Of a stretch of DNA of 7,254 bases, positions 1-6,519 are shown one piece after another; position 1 is the first letter of the stretch, and the number at the start of each line of letters is the position of its first letter. The stretch comes from Methylomonas sp. (GTDB taxonomy: Bacteria > Pseudomonadota > Gammaproteobacteria > Methylococcales > Methylomonadaceae): the NCBI GenBank assembly GCA_026990815.1, contig JALXCS010000101.1:1-7254 (forward strand), given 5' to 3'. The position numbers and the translations under genes are program-made. The notes under the pieces are model-generated. The model saw only the letters and a list, made by a program, of their open reading frames with translations, had not been told where the DNA came from and ran no database searches.

Positions 1-1623
1 ATAGATGCTGGAACAAACCAACATCGCATTACCTCGGCCATCCATAAGCCGTGGCTTGGTTTCCATGTCCATCAAGATGTCATTTGCTATCTGCTCCAGC
101 CTATCTTGTGAAGAGAGCACCTTTTGCATCGTGCCCCATTTCAGTTTGAGCTGGGCGCGCGCCATATCCGAAAGCCCCTTGGTCTTTAAATCAAACCATT
201 GATCGACCTTCAACTGCGAAGTCACATATTGATCTATATCTCTTGCTTCATAGCGCAGATCAAGCACAACACCATCGGCAACCGCTTCATCGAATTTATA
301 GGTATGAATGAAGCCGCCAAAAACCTCTATGCTTTTCTTCTTATCGGCTTTCAGCAAAGGCGTGCCGGTAAAGCCAACAAACATCGCATTGGGCAATATC
401 GCCTTCATCGCCTCATGTAACTTGCCGGATTGTGTGCGGTGACATTCATCAACAAAGACAAATAGATTACCTTTCGCACTAAAATCAGAAGGCAAACTTG
501 CTTTAAGATCGTTGATATATTCCTCGGTGGCTTTATCGTCCTCTACTTCCGATTGCCTGCCGAATTTATGCACCAAAGAACAGAGTAACCAAGGCGTGGT
601 TTGATTAAGCGTGCTTATCAAATCAGCGCCACTTTTGGTGCGGTATATTTTCTCCTCCACACCAATAAAAACCTTTTCAATCTGATCATCAAGCTCTGTT
701 CGGTCAGTTATTACCAGCACACGAGCATCATTCACATTTTCGCGTATCCACTTGGCCAACCAAACCATGGTCAGGCTCTTACCCGATCCTTGCGTGTGCC
801 AGATAATGCCGCCTTCCTTGCGCTTGACATGCTCTTGCGCGGCTTTGGTTCCAAAATACTGGTTATGGCGACAAGTCTTTTTTACGCCGGCATCAAAGAC
901 TATGAAGTTATGGATAATCTCCAAAAAACGCTCTTTATTGCACATCCGGCTAATCTGAAAATCCAGCGGATTATCGAAGGTGTTTTCTACATTCTCCTTC
1001 CATTGATAGTAGTGTTTTTCCGGAGTTTCTATAGTGCCGTAGCGAAGACCTTCTGTATCATTTCCAGCCATAACAAGCTGCATAGTGGTAAAGAAGTTAC
1101 GAATAAAGGCTTTTTTCTGATTATCGAGATTCTGGCGAATGCCTTCACCGACCGAAACGCTGGAGCGCTTGAGCTCTAAAACGCCAAGTGCAATCCCGTT
1201 CACATATAAAACAATATCCGGGCGTTTCTTGTTCTCTCCCCTGACAGATACTTCCTCGGCAATGGCAAAATCGTTATTATGCGGATTTTCCCAATCAATC
1301 AGCCAAATGGTTTGGAATTGCTCGCCCGCGCCTTCTTTTACCTTTACGCCATAGCGCAGCAGACTATAAACATCCCGATTAGCATCATAAAGGTGCCGCC
1401 CATCACCAAGAGCGCCGGCATGTTCCAGCTCTCTAAAGCTACGCTTTATTAAGGTTTCACTCACACCCTGACGGGTAAGCCAATCGGAAAGTAAGCCCTT
1501 TTCAATATTGTTGTTATCCTCGCGCTCATGCCAATTTCCAAGATAGCTATAGTCAAGATGATCACGGAACAGCTTTACTACTCTGTTCTGCGTTGCACGT
1601 TCCTTTTGGCCAACTATGCTCAC
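1..1623 (-). CDS. hsdR: Type I restriction-modification system, restriction/translocase (R) subunit, N-terminal part (3' end outside window)
   Basis: The frame is open from a GTG at 1623-1621 to the left edge, giving the first 541 residues of a protein normally about 1,000 aa long. The start is fixed because an in-frame TAG stands two codons upstream (1629-1627), the next in-frame ATG is far inside the conserved nuclease domain, and a strong Shine-Dalgarno (AAGGAG, 1637-1632) lies 8 bases before the GTG. Residues 1-60 include the conserved HsdR opening QKERATQNRVVKLF and YLGNWHERE. The PD-(D/E)xK nuclease site is RPDIVLY...GVLELK (Asp136, Glu150, Lys152). The superfamily 2 translocase follows: motif I HTQGSGKS (276-283), Ia VLVITDRTELDDQ (302-314), motif II FVDECH (390-395) and motif III VGFTGTPLL (416-424). 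HsdR joins HsdM/HsdS to form the enzyme that pumps and then cuts unmodified DNA. It is separated from hsdS by the two Gabija-like genes but still linked by a 4-base overlap. The remaining translocase domain and the HsdM-contact domain are not in the window. Confidence 0.95.
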   Translation of the reverse strand, partial: MSIVGQKERATQNRVVKLFRDHLDYSYLGNWHEREDNNNIEKGLLSDWLTRQGVSETLIKRSFRELEHAGALGDGRHLYDANRDVYSLLRYGVKVKEGAGEQFQTIWLIDWENPHNNDFAIAEEVSVRGENKKRPDIVLYVNGIALGVLELKRSSVSVGEGIRQNLDNQKKAFIRNFFTTMQLVMAGNDTEGLRYGTIETPEKHYYQWKENVENTFDNPLDFQISRMCNKERFLEIIHNFIVFDAGVKKTCRHNQYFGTKAAQEHVKRKEGGIIWHTQGSGKSLTMVWLAKWIRENVNDARVLVITDRTELDDQIEKVFIGVEEKIYRTKSGADLISTLNQTTPWLLCSLVHKFGRQSEVEDDKATEEYINDLKASLPSDFSAKGNLFVFVDECHRTQSGKLHEAMKAILPNAMFVGFTGTPLLKADKKKSIEVFGGFIHTYKFDEAVADGVVLDLRYEARDIDQYVTSQLKVDQWFDLKTKGLSDMARAQLKLKWGTMQKVLSSQDRLEQIANDILMDMETKPRLMDGRGNAMLVCSSIY

Positions 1624-3518
1624 CCCCTAATCTCCTTAATAAACCGCGACTCTCTTTGTAACTTTTTATCTCCCCAAGGCATGGTTCGTTGTTGGGGGTA
1701 TGTAATATACAACCAACGTTTAGCACGTGTAACTGCTACAAACGCATTATTTCGCTCCTCATCAATTTCTTTTTTTGTATTTGCCCGATAATCTGGAAAA
1801 ACGCCCTCACACATGGTCATAATAAATACAATATCCTTCTCTAAGCCCTTCATTGTATGAACCGTACTTAACGTCAATCCATTGGGTTGAACATCCTCTG
1901 TTAACTGACCTAGTGCAAGGGCATTGCGAAAGGACTGCAATGAATCACCAAGCCCCTTTTGCTTAAATCTAGTCCAACTTGATGCGAAATCATCAAGTTC
2001 GGCGATGCTTCTTTCCAATTCAAGCTTCTTAACATCATCTGTCTCCGATTCGGCCTGTTCGCCGAGTTTCTTGCGGAATGTTTTTACAAGTTTTCTAATA
2101 TTAGGATCATCCGAATCCAGTTGATTAATAGCTCTTAGCAAATCAGAGTACAAAGCTGGAAAAAACAAATCTGAACTTGCAATATCCTTAGACCATTCTT
2201 CAAGGATACTGGCATTACTCCAATCTTTTGGAGCCTCTAACTTGAGCAAACTACATAGCTTCTTTCCGTCAACCCAATCTTTTGGATTCAACTTAATTCT
2301 GATGCCATAATCCAGAACCTTCCCAAAAAATGACGCTGGCTCAGGCTTTCGCTCACCTTTCCTTAAAGAGTACGGGATCGAATTTTCAGTTAATGCTTTC
2401 TCAAGACTTGAAAATACAAATCGATTTCTTGCAATGACGACCATATGTTCAAATGAAATATCTCCTTCTATTTCTTCATGCTGGCGAAGTTCTATAAACC
2501 CTTTAATTGAATTAACAATCCAGTTTGCCTCTTCAACCTCATCCGGTAGCGATTCAATCTGTACTATGCCTTCTAAAGCATATTCATGTTCTTTTTGAGA
2601 TTTAGGCTTTAGCTTATTTGCTACTTTTATGACTTGTTTGGTGCTGCGATAGTTTTCTTTAAGTTCATACTTGCTTGCAGAGAAGTCGCGAACAAATTTT
2701 TCGCACAGATACTCAGATGAAGACCCATTAAATCCGTATATCATTTGGTCAGGATCACCAACCATCATGACACTTTTAACAGATTCCCCACAAAATGCTT
2801 TAATAAACTCATATTGAACCATATTAAGGTCTTGTGCTTCATCAACGCACAAATATTTGTATTTTGCTCGATATATGTCGGCTATCCATTCATGAGTAAG
2901 AAGCAACTTATGTGCATACACAAGAATGTCGTCATAATCGATACCGCCACTATTTAATAGTGCATTTTGATAGTCCTGAAATATCTTCCATATAGAAGGG
3001 GTTTCTGGGAATCGTTCTTCAATATCTTCCTCAAGTAATAATTCCCTTTTTATCAGAGAAAACCCATCCATATATTTTTGAAGGTTCCGCTCACGGCTTT
3101 TCTGTTCTTTTGCATCTTCAATATTGAGGTACTCATCTATATCAACCCCGTCATCGCGCAGCGATTGAACAAATACCTCCATACGGTCTTTATCTCGTTC
3201 ATAAATATGAAGTTCCTTTGGTAATCCTATTGTATGACCGTACTGCTCAAGAATACGCTGTGCAACAGAATGTATTGTTGCCACCCATGCCCTGTCTTCT
3301 GCTTCATCACAATCCGCCAGCCTGTTTTGCATTTCCTCAGCGGCTTTGTTCGTAAAGGTCAGCGCAATAACACCTTCTTTTTTTGTTTGTTCAAGAATAA
3401 ACCTTACCCTTTCCGTGAGCACTCTGGTTTTCCCTGAACCTGCGGATGCCAACACCTGAATAGACCCAGTGATTGGAGCTTCAACTATTTGTTTTTGTGC
3501 CTGCGATAACCGGATCAT
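1620..3518 (-). CDS. gajB: UvrD/Rep-like superfamily 1A DNA helicase, GajB-like (Gabija system)
   Basis: This 632-aa protein has a full set of SF1A helicase motifs: Q motif LSQAQKQIV (4-12), motif I ASAGSGKTRVL (24-34), Ia ALTFTNKAAEEM (52-63), Ib ATIHSVAQRIL (80-90), II YLCVDEAQDLN (222-232), III VGDPDQMIYGFNGS (253-266), IV ELKENYRST (285-293), V STVHTMKGLEKDIVF (551-565) and VI EERNNAFVAVTRAKRWLYI (587-605). All ATP-binding and hydrolysis residues appear intact, so it should be an active 3'-5' translocase or helicase. The gene follows the OLD nuclease with an ATGA overlap, which supports assignment as the GajB partner rather than a housekeeping UvrD, PcrA or Rep. It is longer than the B. 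cereus GajB (about 494 aa) and shorter than UvrD (about 720 aa). The extra length lies mainly at about 395-545, where domain 2B would be. The initiator ATG has a modest Shine-Dalgarno (AAGGGTGG, 3534-3527, 8-base spacing). Sampled stretches are AT-rich (28-35% GC), unlike hsdR and hsdM. The stop overlaps the hsdR start (GTGA). Confidence 0.86.
   Translation of the reverse strand: MIRLSQAQKQIVEAPITGSIQVLASAGSGKTRVLTERVRFILEQTKKEGVIALTFTNKAAEEMQNRLADCDEAEDRAWVATIHSVAQRILEQYGHTIGLPKELHIYERDKDRMEVFVQSLRDDGVDIDEYLNIEDAKEQKSRERNLQKYMDGFSLIKRELLLEEDIEERFPETPSIWKIFQDYQNALLNSGGIDYDDILVYAHKLLLTHEWIADIYRAKYKYLCVDEAQDLNMVQYEFIKAFCGESVKSVMMVGDPDQMIYGFNGSSSEYLCEKFVRDFSASKYELKENYRSTKQVIKVANKLKPKSQKEHEYALEGIVQIESLPDEVEEANWIVNSIKGFIELRQHEEIEGDISFEHMVVIARNRFVFSSLEKALTENSIPYSLRKGERKPEPASFFGKVLDYGIRIKLNPKDWVDGKKLCSLLKLEAPKDWSNASILEEWSKDIASSDLFFPALYSDLLRAINQLDSDDPNIRKLVKTFRKKLGEQAESETDDVKKLELERSIAELDDFASSWTRFKQKGLGDSLQSFRNALALGQLTEDVQPNGLTLSTVHTMKGLEKDIVFIMTMCEGVFPDYRANTKKEIDEERNNAFVAVTRAKRWLYITYPQQRTMPWGDKKLQRESRFIKEIRG
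1632..1637 (-). promoter_or_regulatory. Ribosome binding site that decides the GTG start of hsdR
   Basis: AAGGAG on the coding strand, 8 bases before the GTG at 1623, inside the last codons of the helicase gene. With the in-frame TAG at 1629-1627, it leaves the GTG as the only sensible start. Confidence 0.82.
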
Positions 3519-5287
3519 GATTTAATCCACCCTTCGATCTGTTTAAACGCAGCCACTATCGCATCAGGAATAAGCTTTTCCGTTTCCTTATTGTTTGGAT
3601 TTCTAAGTATCACGTCTGACAAATATCCTGCATAGGAAGCCTTAGCCGCGCGCATTGCTTCTAGTAAGTCTTCACTATCCATCGCTTCAATTTCATTTGT
3701 TTTGGCTGCTATATAATGCTCATTAGCACTACCTCTGGTTTGCGTCGCAATAAGCGCTTCCACAATTTCGTCGCGTAAATTTAAAGCATTTACAAGCTCG
3801 GCCTCAATATCATTATTTTCGCTCAAGAAATGAAGTGAGAAAATGTTATTATCAAGGGCAAGTCCAGCATCTTTGATCTTCTTAACCTGAGCCTCTATTT
3901 CTTTCTTCGTCTGACCATCATTATCACTAACAATGCAAACCGGTATTCCAAAACTACAAGCAAATTTTACAAAAGGCGGATAATTCTTACCCGCGACACT
4001 GATACAATTCACACCAATCGAAAATGCGGAATTACCACAGTAGCACTCAAACATCGCTGGAACTAGCTGTTCTTCTGTAACTCCTTCAAATAAAATCAAA
4101 GCTTTTGCGAAAAGTATTTCCCCTCTAAATCTCATTATTTCACGATGAAGAATATTGATATCTTCTTGATCTAATCCAGACATAAGTGATGTTGCACAAA
4201 CACCATTAGAATTTTTGATCAATCCCCGCAAACCATGAAGAGATGACATCGCGGCTAAATACGGCGAATGTGTACTGATAATGACCTGACCATTGGTATT
4301 TATTAATTGTTGGTATAACGTCCTTTGTGCATTGGGATGCAAATGTGCTTCCGGTTCCTCTACCGTCAAAATAGGAAAAAATGGTATTGCCTCCTCCTCA
4401 TGATTACTGTCCATTAAATCTATAAATGCTTTCACAGTAAGCATAGATGCCCAACTGCGTGTACCCATACCATGATATTCCATAGAGAATGAACTATTGT
4501 CTGTTTCTCCATAGTTAACGCTAAACCGTTTTGATAAGTCTCTTATTTTTTTAGGAAACGGTGTTAATTCGGCTTGACCTGTTCCTTCAAAAGATTGGTT
4601 TAGCGTATCAAGCTGTTTCTTTAATCCTTTAAGCGGTTCACTTTTATCAACCGCTGCCTGATTAATCTGTGCGACCATTTCCTCCAGTTTTTTCACATCA
4701 GATTCGTCATACTTAATACTGGATAAAACCTTGCCCACGAATGATGATTTATCTTTTAATTCCTGATGGATATCTCGCTGCGCATCTATTGATATAAATG
4801 GCAACGCATCATAGCGTCTGCGGATTTGTTGTTTTTTACTTGTTTTCTTATCCTGCCAAGTTGTAAAATCCGGCCATTGATCAAGCGCGTAATGCTCAAC
4901 AATAAAACCACCTTTTACAGTGTCTGGCGTTGCTACCGTCCGCATAGCCAAAAATTGGTTGCCATTGGCCTCAGCCTGTATTTTGTCACCGAATTCTTGC
5001 GCCCAATCATTATCGAAGGCTTGCTGGCGCTCACCATCTTCACTAATAGGTATAATTCGAACATCGACAAGTATTTGATCACAGCGAACATCGTTTGAAT
5101 CGATATGGAAGTCCTCATCGGTCAAATAGCGTGAGTAATCACCAAGCGCAAGCTGTAATGCTTTAATGACAGAAGTTTTTCCAGAATTATTTGTGCCGAT
5201 TAGTACAGTCACCCTTGGCAGGCTGATTTCAATATTCTCAAGCCCACGAAACCCTGCAATTCTTACGGTATCAATTAAAATACTCAT
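3515..5287 (-). CDS. gajA: OLD-family ATPase with TOPRIM nuclease domain, GajA-like (Gabija system)
   Basis: This 590-aa protein has the architecture of overcoming-lysogenization-defect (OLD) nucleases: an N-terminal ABC-type ATPase followed by a C-terminal TOPRIM nuclease. Visible ATPase motifs are Walker A GTNNSGKTS (31-39), an ABC-signature-like YHGMGTRSWASM (271-282), Walker B ILTVEEPEAHLHP (306-318) and the switch histidine in VIISTHSPY (335-343). The charged insert at about 175-240 probably forms the dimerising helices. TOPRIM motifs are LILFEGVTEEQ (397-407; Glu401) and CIVSDNDG (451-458; Asp455, Asp457). An acidic DIEAELV (493-499) follows, and Lys549 is a candidate for the conserved C-terminal lysine. 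The length is close to Bacillus cereus GajA (about 580 aa). The next gene encodes a UvrD-like helicase, the pairing that defines class 2 OLD proteins and Gabija. Known GajA is a sequence-preferring DNA nickase inhibited by ATP, active when phage replication depletes nucleotides. The ATG start has a strong Shine-Dalgarno at 5304-5298 and overlaps the hsdS stop by four bases. A stand-alone OLD nuclease is less likely given the partner. Confidence 0.87.
   Translation of the reverse strand: MSILIDTVRIAGFRGLENIEISLPRVTVLIGTNNSGKTSVIKALQLALGDYSRYLTDEDFHIDSNDVRCDQILVDVRIIPISEDGERQQAFDNDWAQEFGDKIQAEANGNQFLAMRTVATPDTVKGGFIVEHYALDQWPDFTTWQDKKTSKKQQIRRRYDALPFISIDAQRDIHQELKDKSSFVGKVLSSIKYDESDVKKLEEMVAQINQAAVDKSEPLKGLKKQLDTLNQSFEGTGQAELTPFPKKIRDLSKRFSVNYGETDNSSFSMEYHGMGTRSWASMLTVKAFIDLMDSNHEEEAIPFFPILTVEEPEAHLHPNAQRTLYQQLINTNGQVIISTHSPYLAAMSSLHGLRGLIKNSNGVCATSLMSGLDQEDINILHREIMRFRGEILFAKALILFEGVTEEQLVPAMFECYCGNSAFSIGVNCISVAGKNYPPFVKFACSFGIPVCIVSDNDGQTKKEIEAQVKKIKDAGLALDNNIFSLHFLSENNDIEAELVNALNLRDEIVEALIATQTRGSANEHYIAAKTNEIEAMDSEDLLEAMRAAKASYAGYLSDVILRNPNNKETEKLIPDAIVAAFKQIEGWIKS
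3527..3534 (-). promoter_or_regulatory. Probable weak ribosome binding site of the gajB-like gene
   Basis: AAGGGTGG on the coding strand, 8 bases before the ATG at 3518, within the final codons of the GajA-like gene. It is an imperfect Shine-Dalgarno, so helicase synthesis probably relies partly on ribosomes finishing the upstream gene. Confidence 0.55.
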
Positions 5288-6519
5288 GCAGCAGTATCCT
5301 CCTTAATTGGCAACCGTGTCCGTCCGGTGAGTAATTCCTGCATCATGCCTTGTTTAATGGCTTTGGTTTTATTTAACCTTGATTCTAAAACTTTAATTTC
5401 AGTATCAAAATCGGTAAGTAAACTGGATATTGAAGATTGTTCTTCTTTTGTGCTTGGCACTGCTTGGATGATTTTCTCAATAGTAGCTGCATTTAAACTA
5501 GGTACTCCTGATGCTTCGTTATATTGATACCAGTCAATAAACAAAAATTTGTAGAACATGAATTTGGCATCCGCATTATTGGAAACCTCCGAGTAAAACA
5601 GCGTATCAACTGTCCAAAAAGGGGTGTCCATATAATAAGGGATGTCGATTGTCCCCTTACGACCTATCAAAACCGAAGGTTTTGAATATAGGGGTTCTTT
5701 AGCTCGTCCAATTTCTCCACCAGTTGCTAAGATCGGATAGGCACCGTTTGGATCAAAGACTTCTTTTTGAGACTTACCATGTCGTATTCTTAATAGATCG
5801 CCTATAGGCTTTATTTCCCAATCTTTTGGTATTTGGCCGAGTTCGGTTTGTTTAAAACCTTTGCCCTCACCAAAACCAGGGAGGCGTTTTTTGCCGGTGA
5901 GGAGTTGTTGCATGGTGGCGGTTTTGATATCGCGCTTTTTGGCAATCAGCTTTTCCAGCGATGCAATCAACCCATCCACATCGGATAAAGCTTTGGCTAT
6001 TGCTTTTTGTTCGACCTTATTCTTGGGTAAAATTATCTTAAAGCCTTCTATCCGATTAAGAGCTAACTTAGGTTGCGCACCTACAGTTGACTGTGATGCT
6101 ATTTCATTTTGAATTCTTTCACTCATCAACGAATAAAGTAAAAAGCTTTTGGAACAAATTATGTTCGCAATTTTATCTGCATTCTCAGTTAAGTTGGCAT
6201 TGTCCAGCTCTTTTGGTATTTGTCCTACAATTCCTAGAGTACCTGCAACACTTATAAACAAATCATTTGCAGATATTCGATACCTTTTTATTGTATTTAC
6301 CACATCTATTGGTACATATTTGATTTCTTTCAGGCTTACTCCACCTACATACATGTCAGCAACTCGGATGTAAGGATATCCGTTTGGAGTATCAAGCAAG
6401 GAACGACCTTTAGGCAGCCTTTTACCCCCTTTTACCGTACTAATCTCACATAGATCACAAACATCCCAATCCTCAGGAATCACACCCACCTCGGTTTGTT
6501 TGTATCCCGGCCTTACCAT
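5284..6519 (-). CDS. hsdS: Type I restriction-modification system, specificity (S) subunit
   Basis: This 411-aa protein is a complete HsdS, the DNA-sequence-recognition subunit shared by the methylase and the restriction enzyme. It has the usual two-fold internal repeat. Unit 1 opens with KQTEVGVIPEDWDV (residues 7-20), followed by target-recognition domain 1 (about 20-165) and a helical conserved region ending TATMQQLLTGKKRLPGF (200-216). Unit 2 opens with KQTELGQIPKDWEI (223-236), followed by recognition domain 2 (about 237-360) and a second helical conserved region ending MMQELLTGRTRLPI (392-405). The two recognition domains each read one half of a bipartite target; the helices set the spacing and bind HsdM. 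The ATG at 6519 puts the first repeat motif at the expected N-terminal position. Its Shine-Dalgarno sequence is weak, so it probably depends on coupling with hsdM. The stop overlaps the start of the downstream OLD nuclease gene (ATGA). The target sequence cannot be predicted by eye. Recognition domain 1 is notably AT-rich compared with the conserved region. Confidence 0.96.
   Translation of the reverse strand: MVRPGYKQTEVGVIPEDWDVCDLCEISTVKGGKRLPKGRSLLDTPNGYPYIRVADMYVGGVSLKEIKYVPIDVVNTIKRYRISANDLFISVAGTLGIVGQIPKELDNANLTENADKIANIICSKSFLLYSLMSERIQNEIASQSTVGAQPKLALNRIEGFKIILPKNKVEQKAIAKALSDVDGLIASLEKLIAKKRDIKTATMQQLLTGKKRLPGFGEGKGFKQTELGQIPKDWEIKPIGDLLRIRHGKSQKEVFDPNGAYPILATGGEIGRAKEPLYSKPSVLIGRKGTIDIPYYMDTPFWTVDTLFYSEVSNNADAKFMFYKFLFIDWYQYNEASGVPSLNAATIEKIIQAVPSTKEEQSSISSLLTDFDTEIKVLESRLNKTKAIKQGMMQELLTGRTRLPIKEDTAA
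5298..5304 (-). promoter_or_regulatory. Ribosome binding site of the gajA-like gene
   Basis: AAGGAGG on the coding strand, 10 bases before the ATG at 5287. It lies inside the last codons of hsdS. It is one of the two strongest Shine-Dalgarno matches in the window and supports the chosen start, which sits in an ATGA stop/start overlap. Confidence 0.8.
5305..5376 (-). repeat. hsdS internal conserved repeat, copy 2 (C-terminal conserved region)
   Basis: This encodes residues 382-405 of HsdS, ending in MMQELLTGRTRLPI. It is the second copy of the helical conserved region and gives HsdS its pseudo-two-fold symmetry. The similarity to copy 1 is clear in protein and patchy in DNA. Confidence 0.82.
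5812..5853 (-). repeat. hsdS recognition-unit opening motif, copy 2
   Basis: This encodes KQTELGQIPKDWEI (residues 223-236), opening the second recognition unit directly after the central conserved region. It is the partner of the copy at 6460-6501. Confidence 0.8.
5872..5943 (-). repeat. hsdS internal conserved repeat, copy 1 (central conserved region)
   Basis: This encodes residues 193-216 of HsdS, ending in TATMQQLLTGKKRLPGF. It matches copy 2 at the C terminus at protein level (M-Q-x-L-L-T-G-x-x-R-L-P). In HsdS proteins these helices act as the spacer between the recognition domains and as the docking site for HsdM. The 60-base stretch 5881-5940 counts to 50% GC, far richer than the neighbouring recognition domain. 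Confidence 0.85.
6460..6501 (-). repeat. hsdS recognition-unit opening motif, copy 1
   Basis: This encodes KQTEVGVIPEDWDV (residues 7-20), the motif that opens each half of many HsdS proteins. It pairs with the copy at 5812-5853. The two copies share the DNA run AAACAAACCGA on the coding strand, then diverge at synonymous and conservative positions. Such short identities are where HsdS halves can recombine. Confidence 0.8.

Larger units (their letters stand above)
1620..5287 (-). other. Gabija-type defence module (OLD nuclease + UvrD-like helicase) nested in an hsd operon
   Basis: The two-gene block has the order and orientation of Gabija, nuclease gene first and helicase gene second, joined by an ATGA overlap. 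It occupies exactly the space between the stop of hsdS and the start of hsdR, with no extra bases on either side. Recognition rests on domain content seen in the translations: ABC ATPase plus TOPRIM, then SF1A helicase. A sequence-based subfamily assignment was not possible here. No other defence gene, recombinase or repeat flanks the block. Confidence 0.78.

Noticed and set aside
601..1179. 192-codon open frame on the plus strand
   Set aside because: It lies wholly antisense to the conserved HsdR nuclease and translocase motifs, shows no recognisable domain and has no good ribosome binding site. It is a shadow frame.
3371..3390. Seven-A tract (coding strand) early in gajB, with similar seven-A tracts late in gajB (1770-1776) and at the end of hsdM (6530-6536), as possible phase-variation sites
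   Set aside because: Seven bases is short for slippage-driven switching, the tracts encode ordinary Lys-Lys codons, and all frames are intact here.
1620..5287. Other nuclease/helicase or ATPase defence systems such as PARIS, Septu or RecBCD/AddAB-like pairs
   Set aside because: PARIS splits the ATPase and TOPRIM into two proteins and has no UvrD helicase. Septu uses an HNH nuclease partner. AddAB/RecB carry a C-terminal PD-(D/E)xK nuclease that is absent from this helicase.
5284..6519. Inverted or duplicated hsdS fragments for specificity switching
   Set aside because: Only one hsdS is present, and no inverted partial copy or recombinase gene is visible; the repeats are the normal internal direct repeats.
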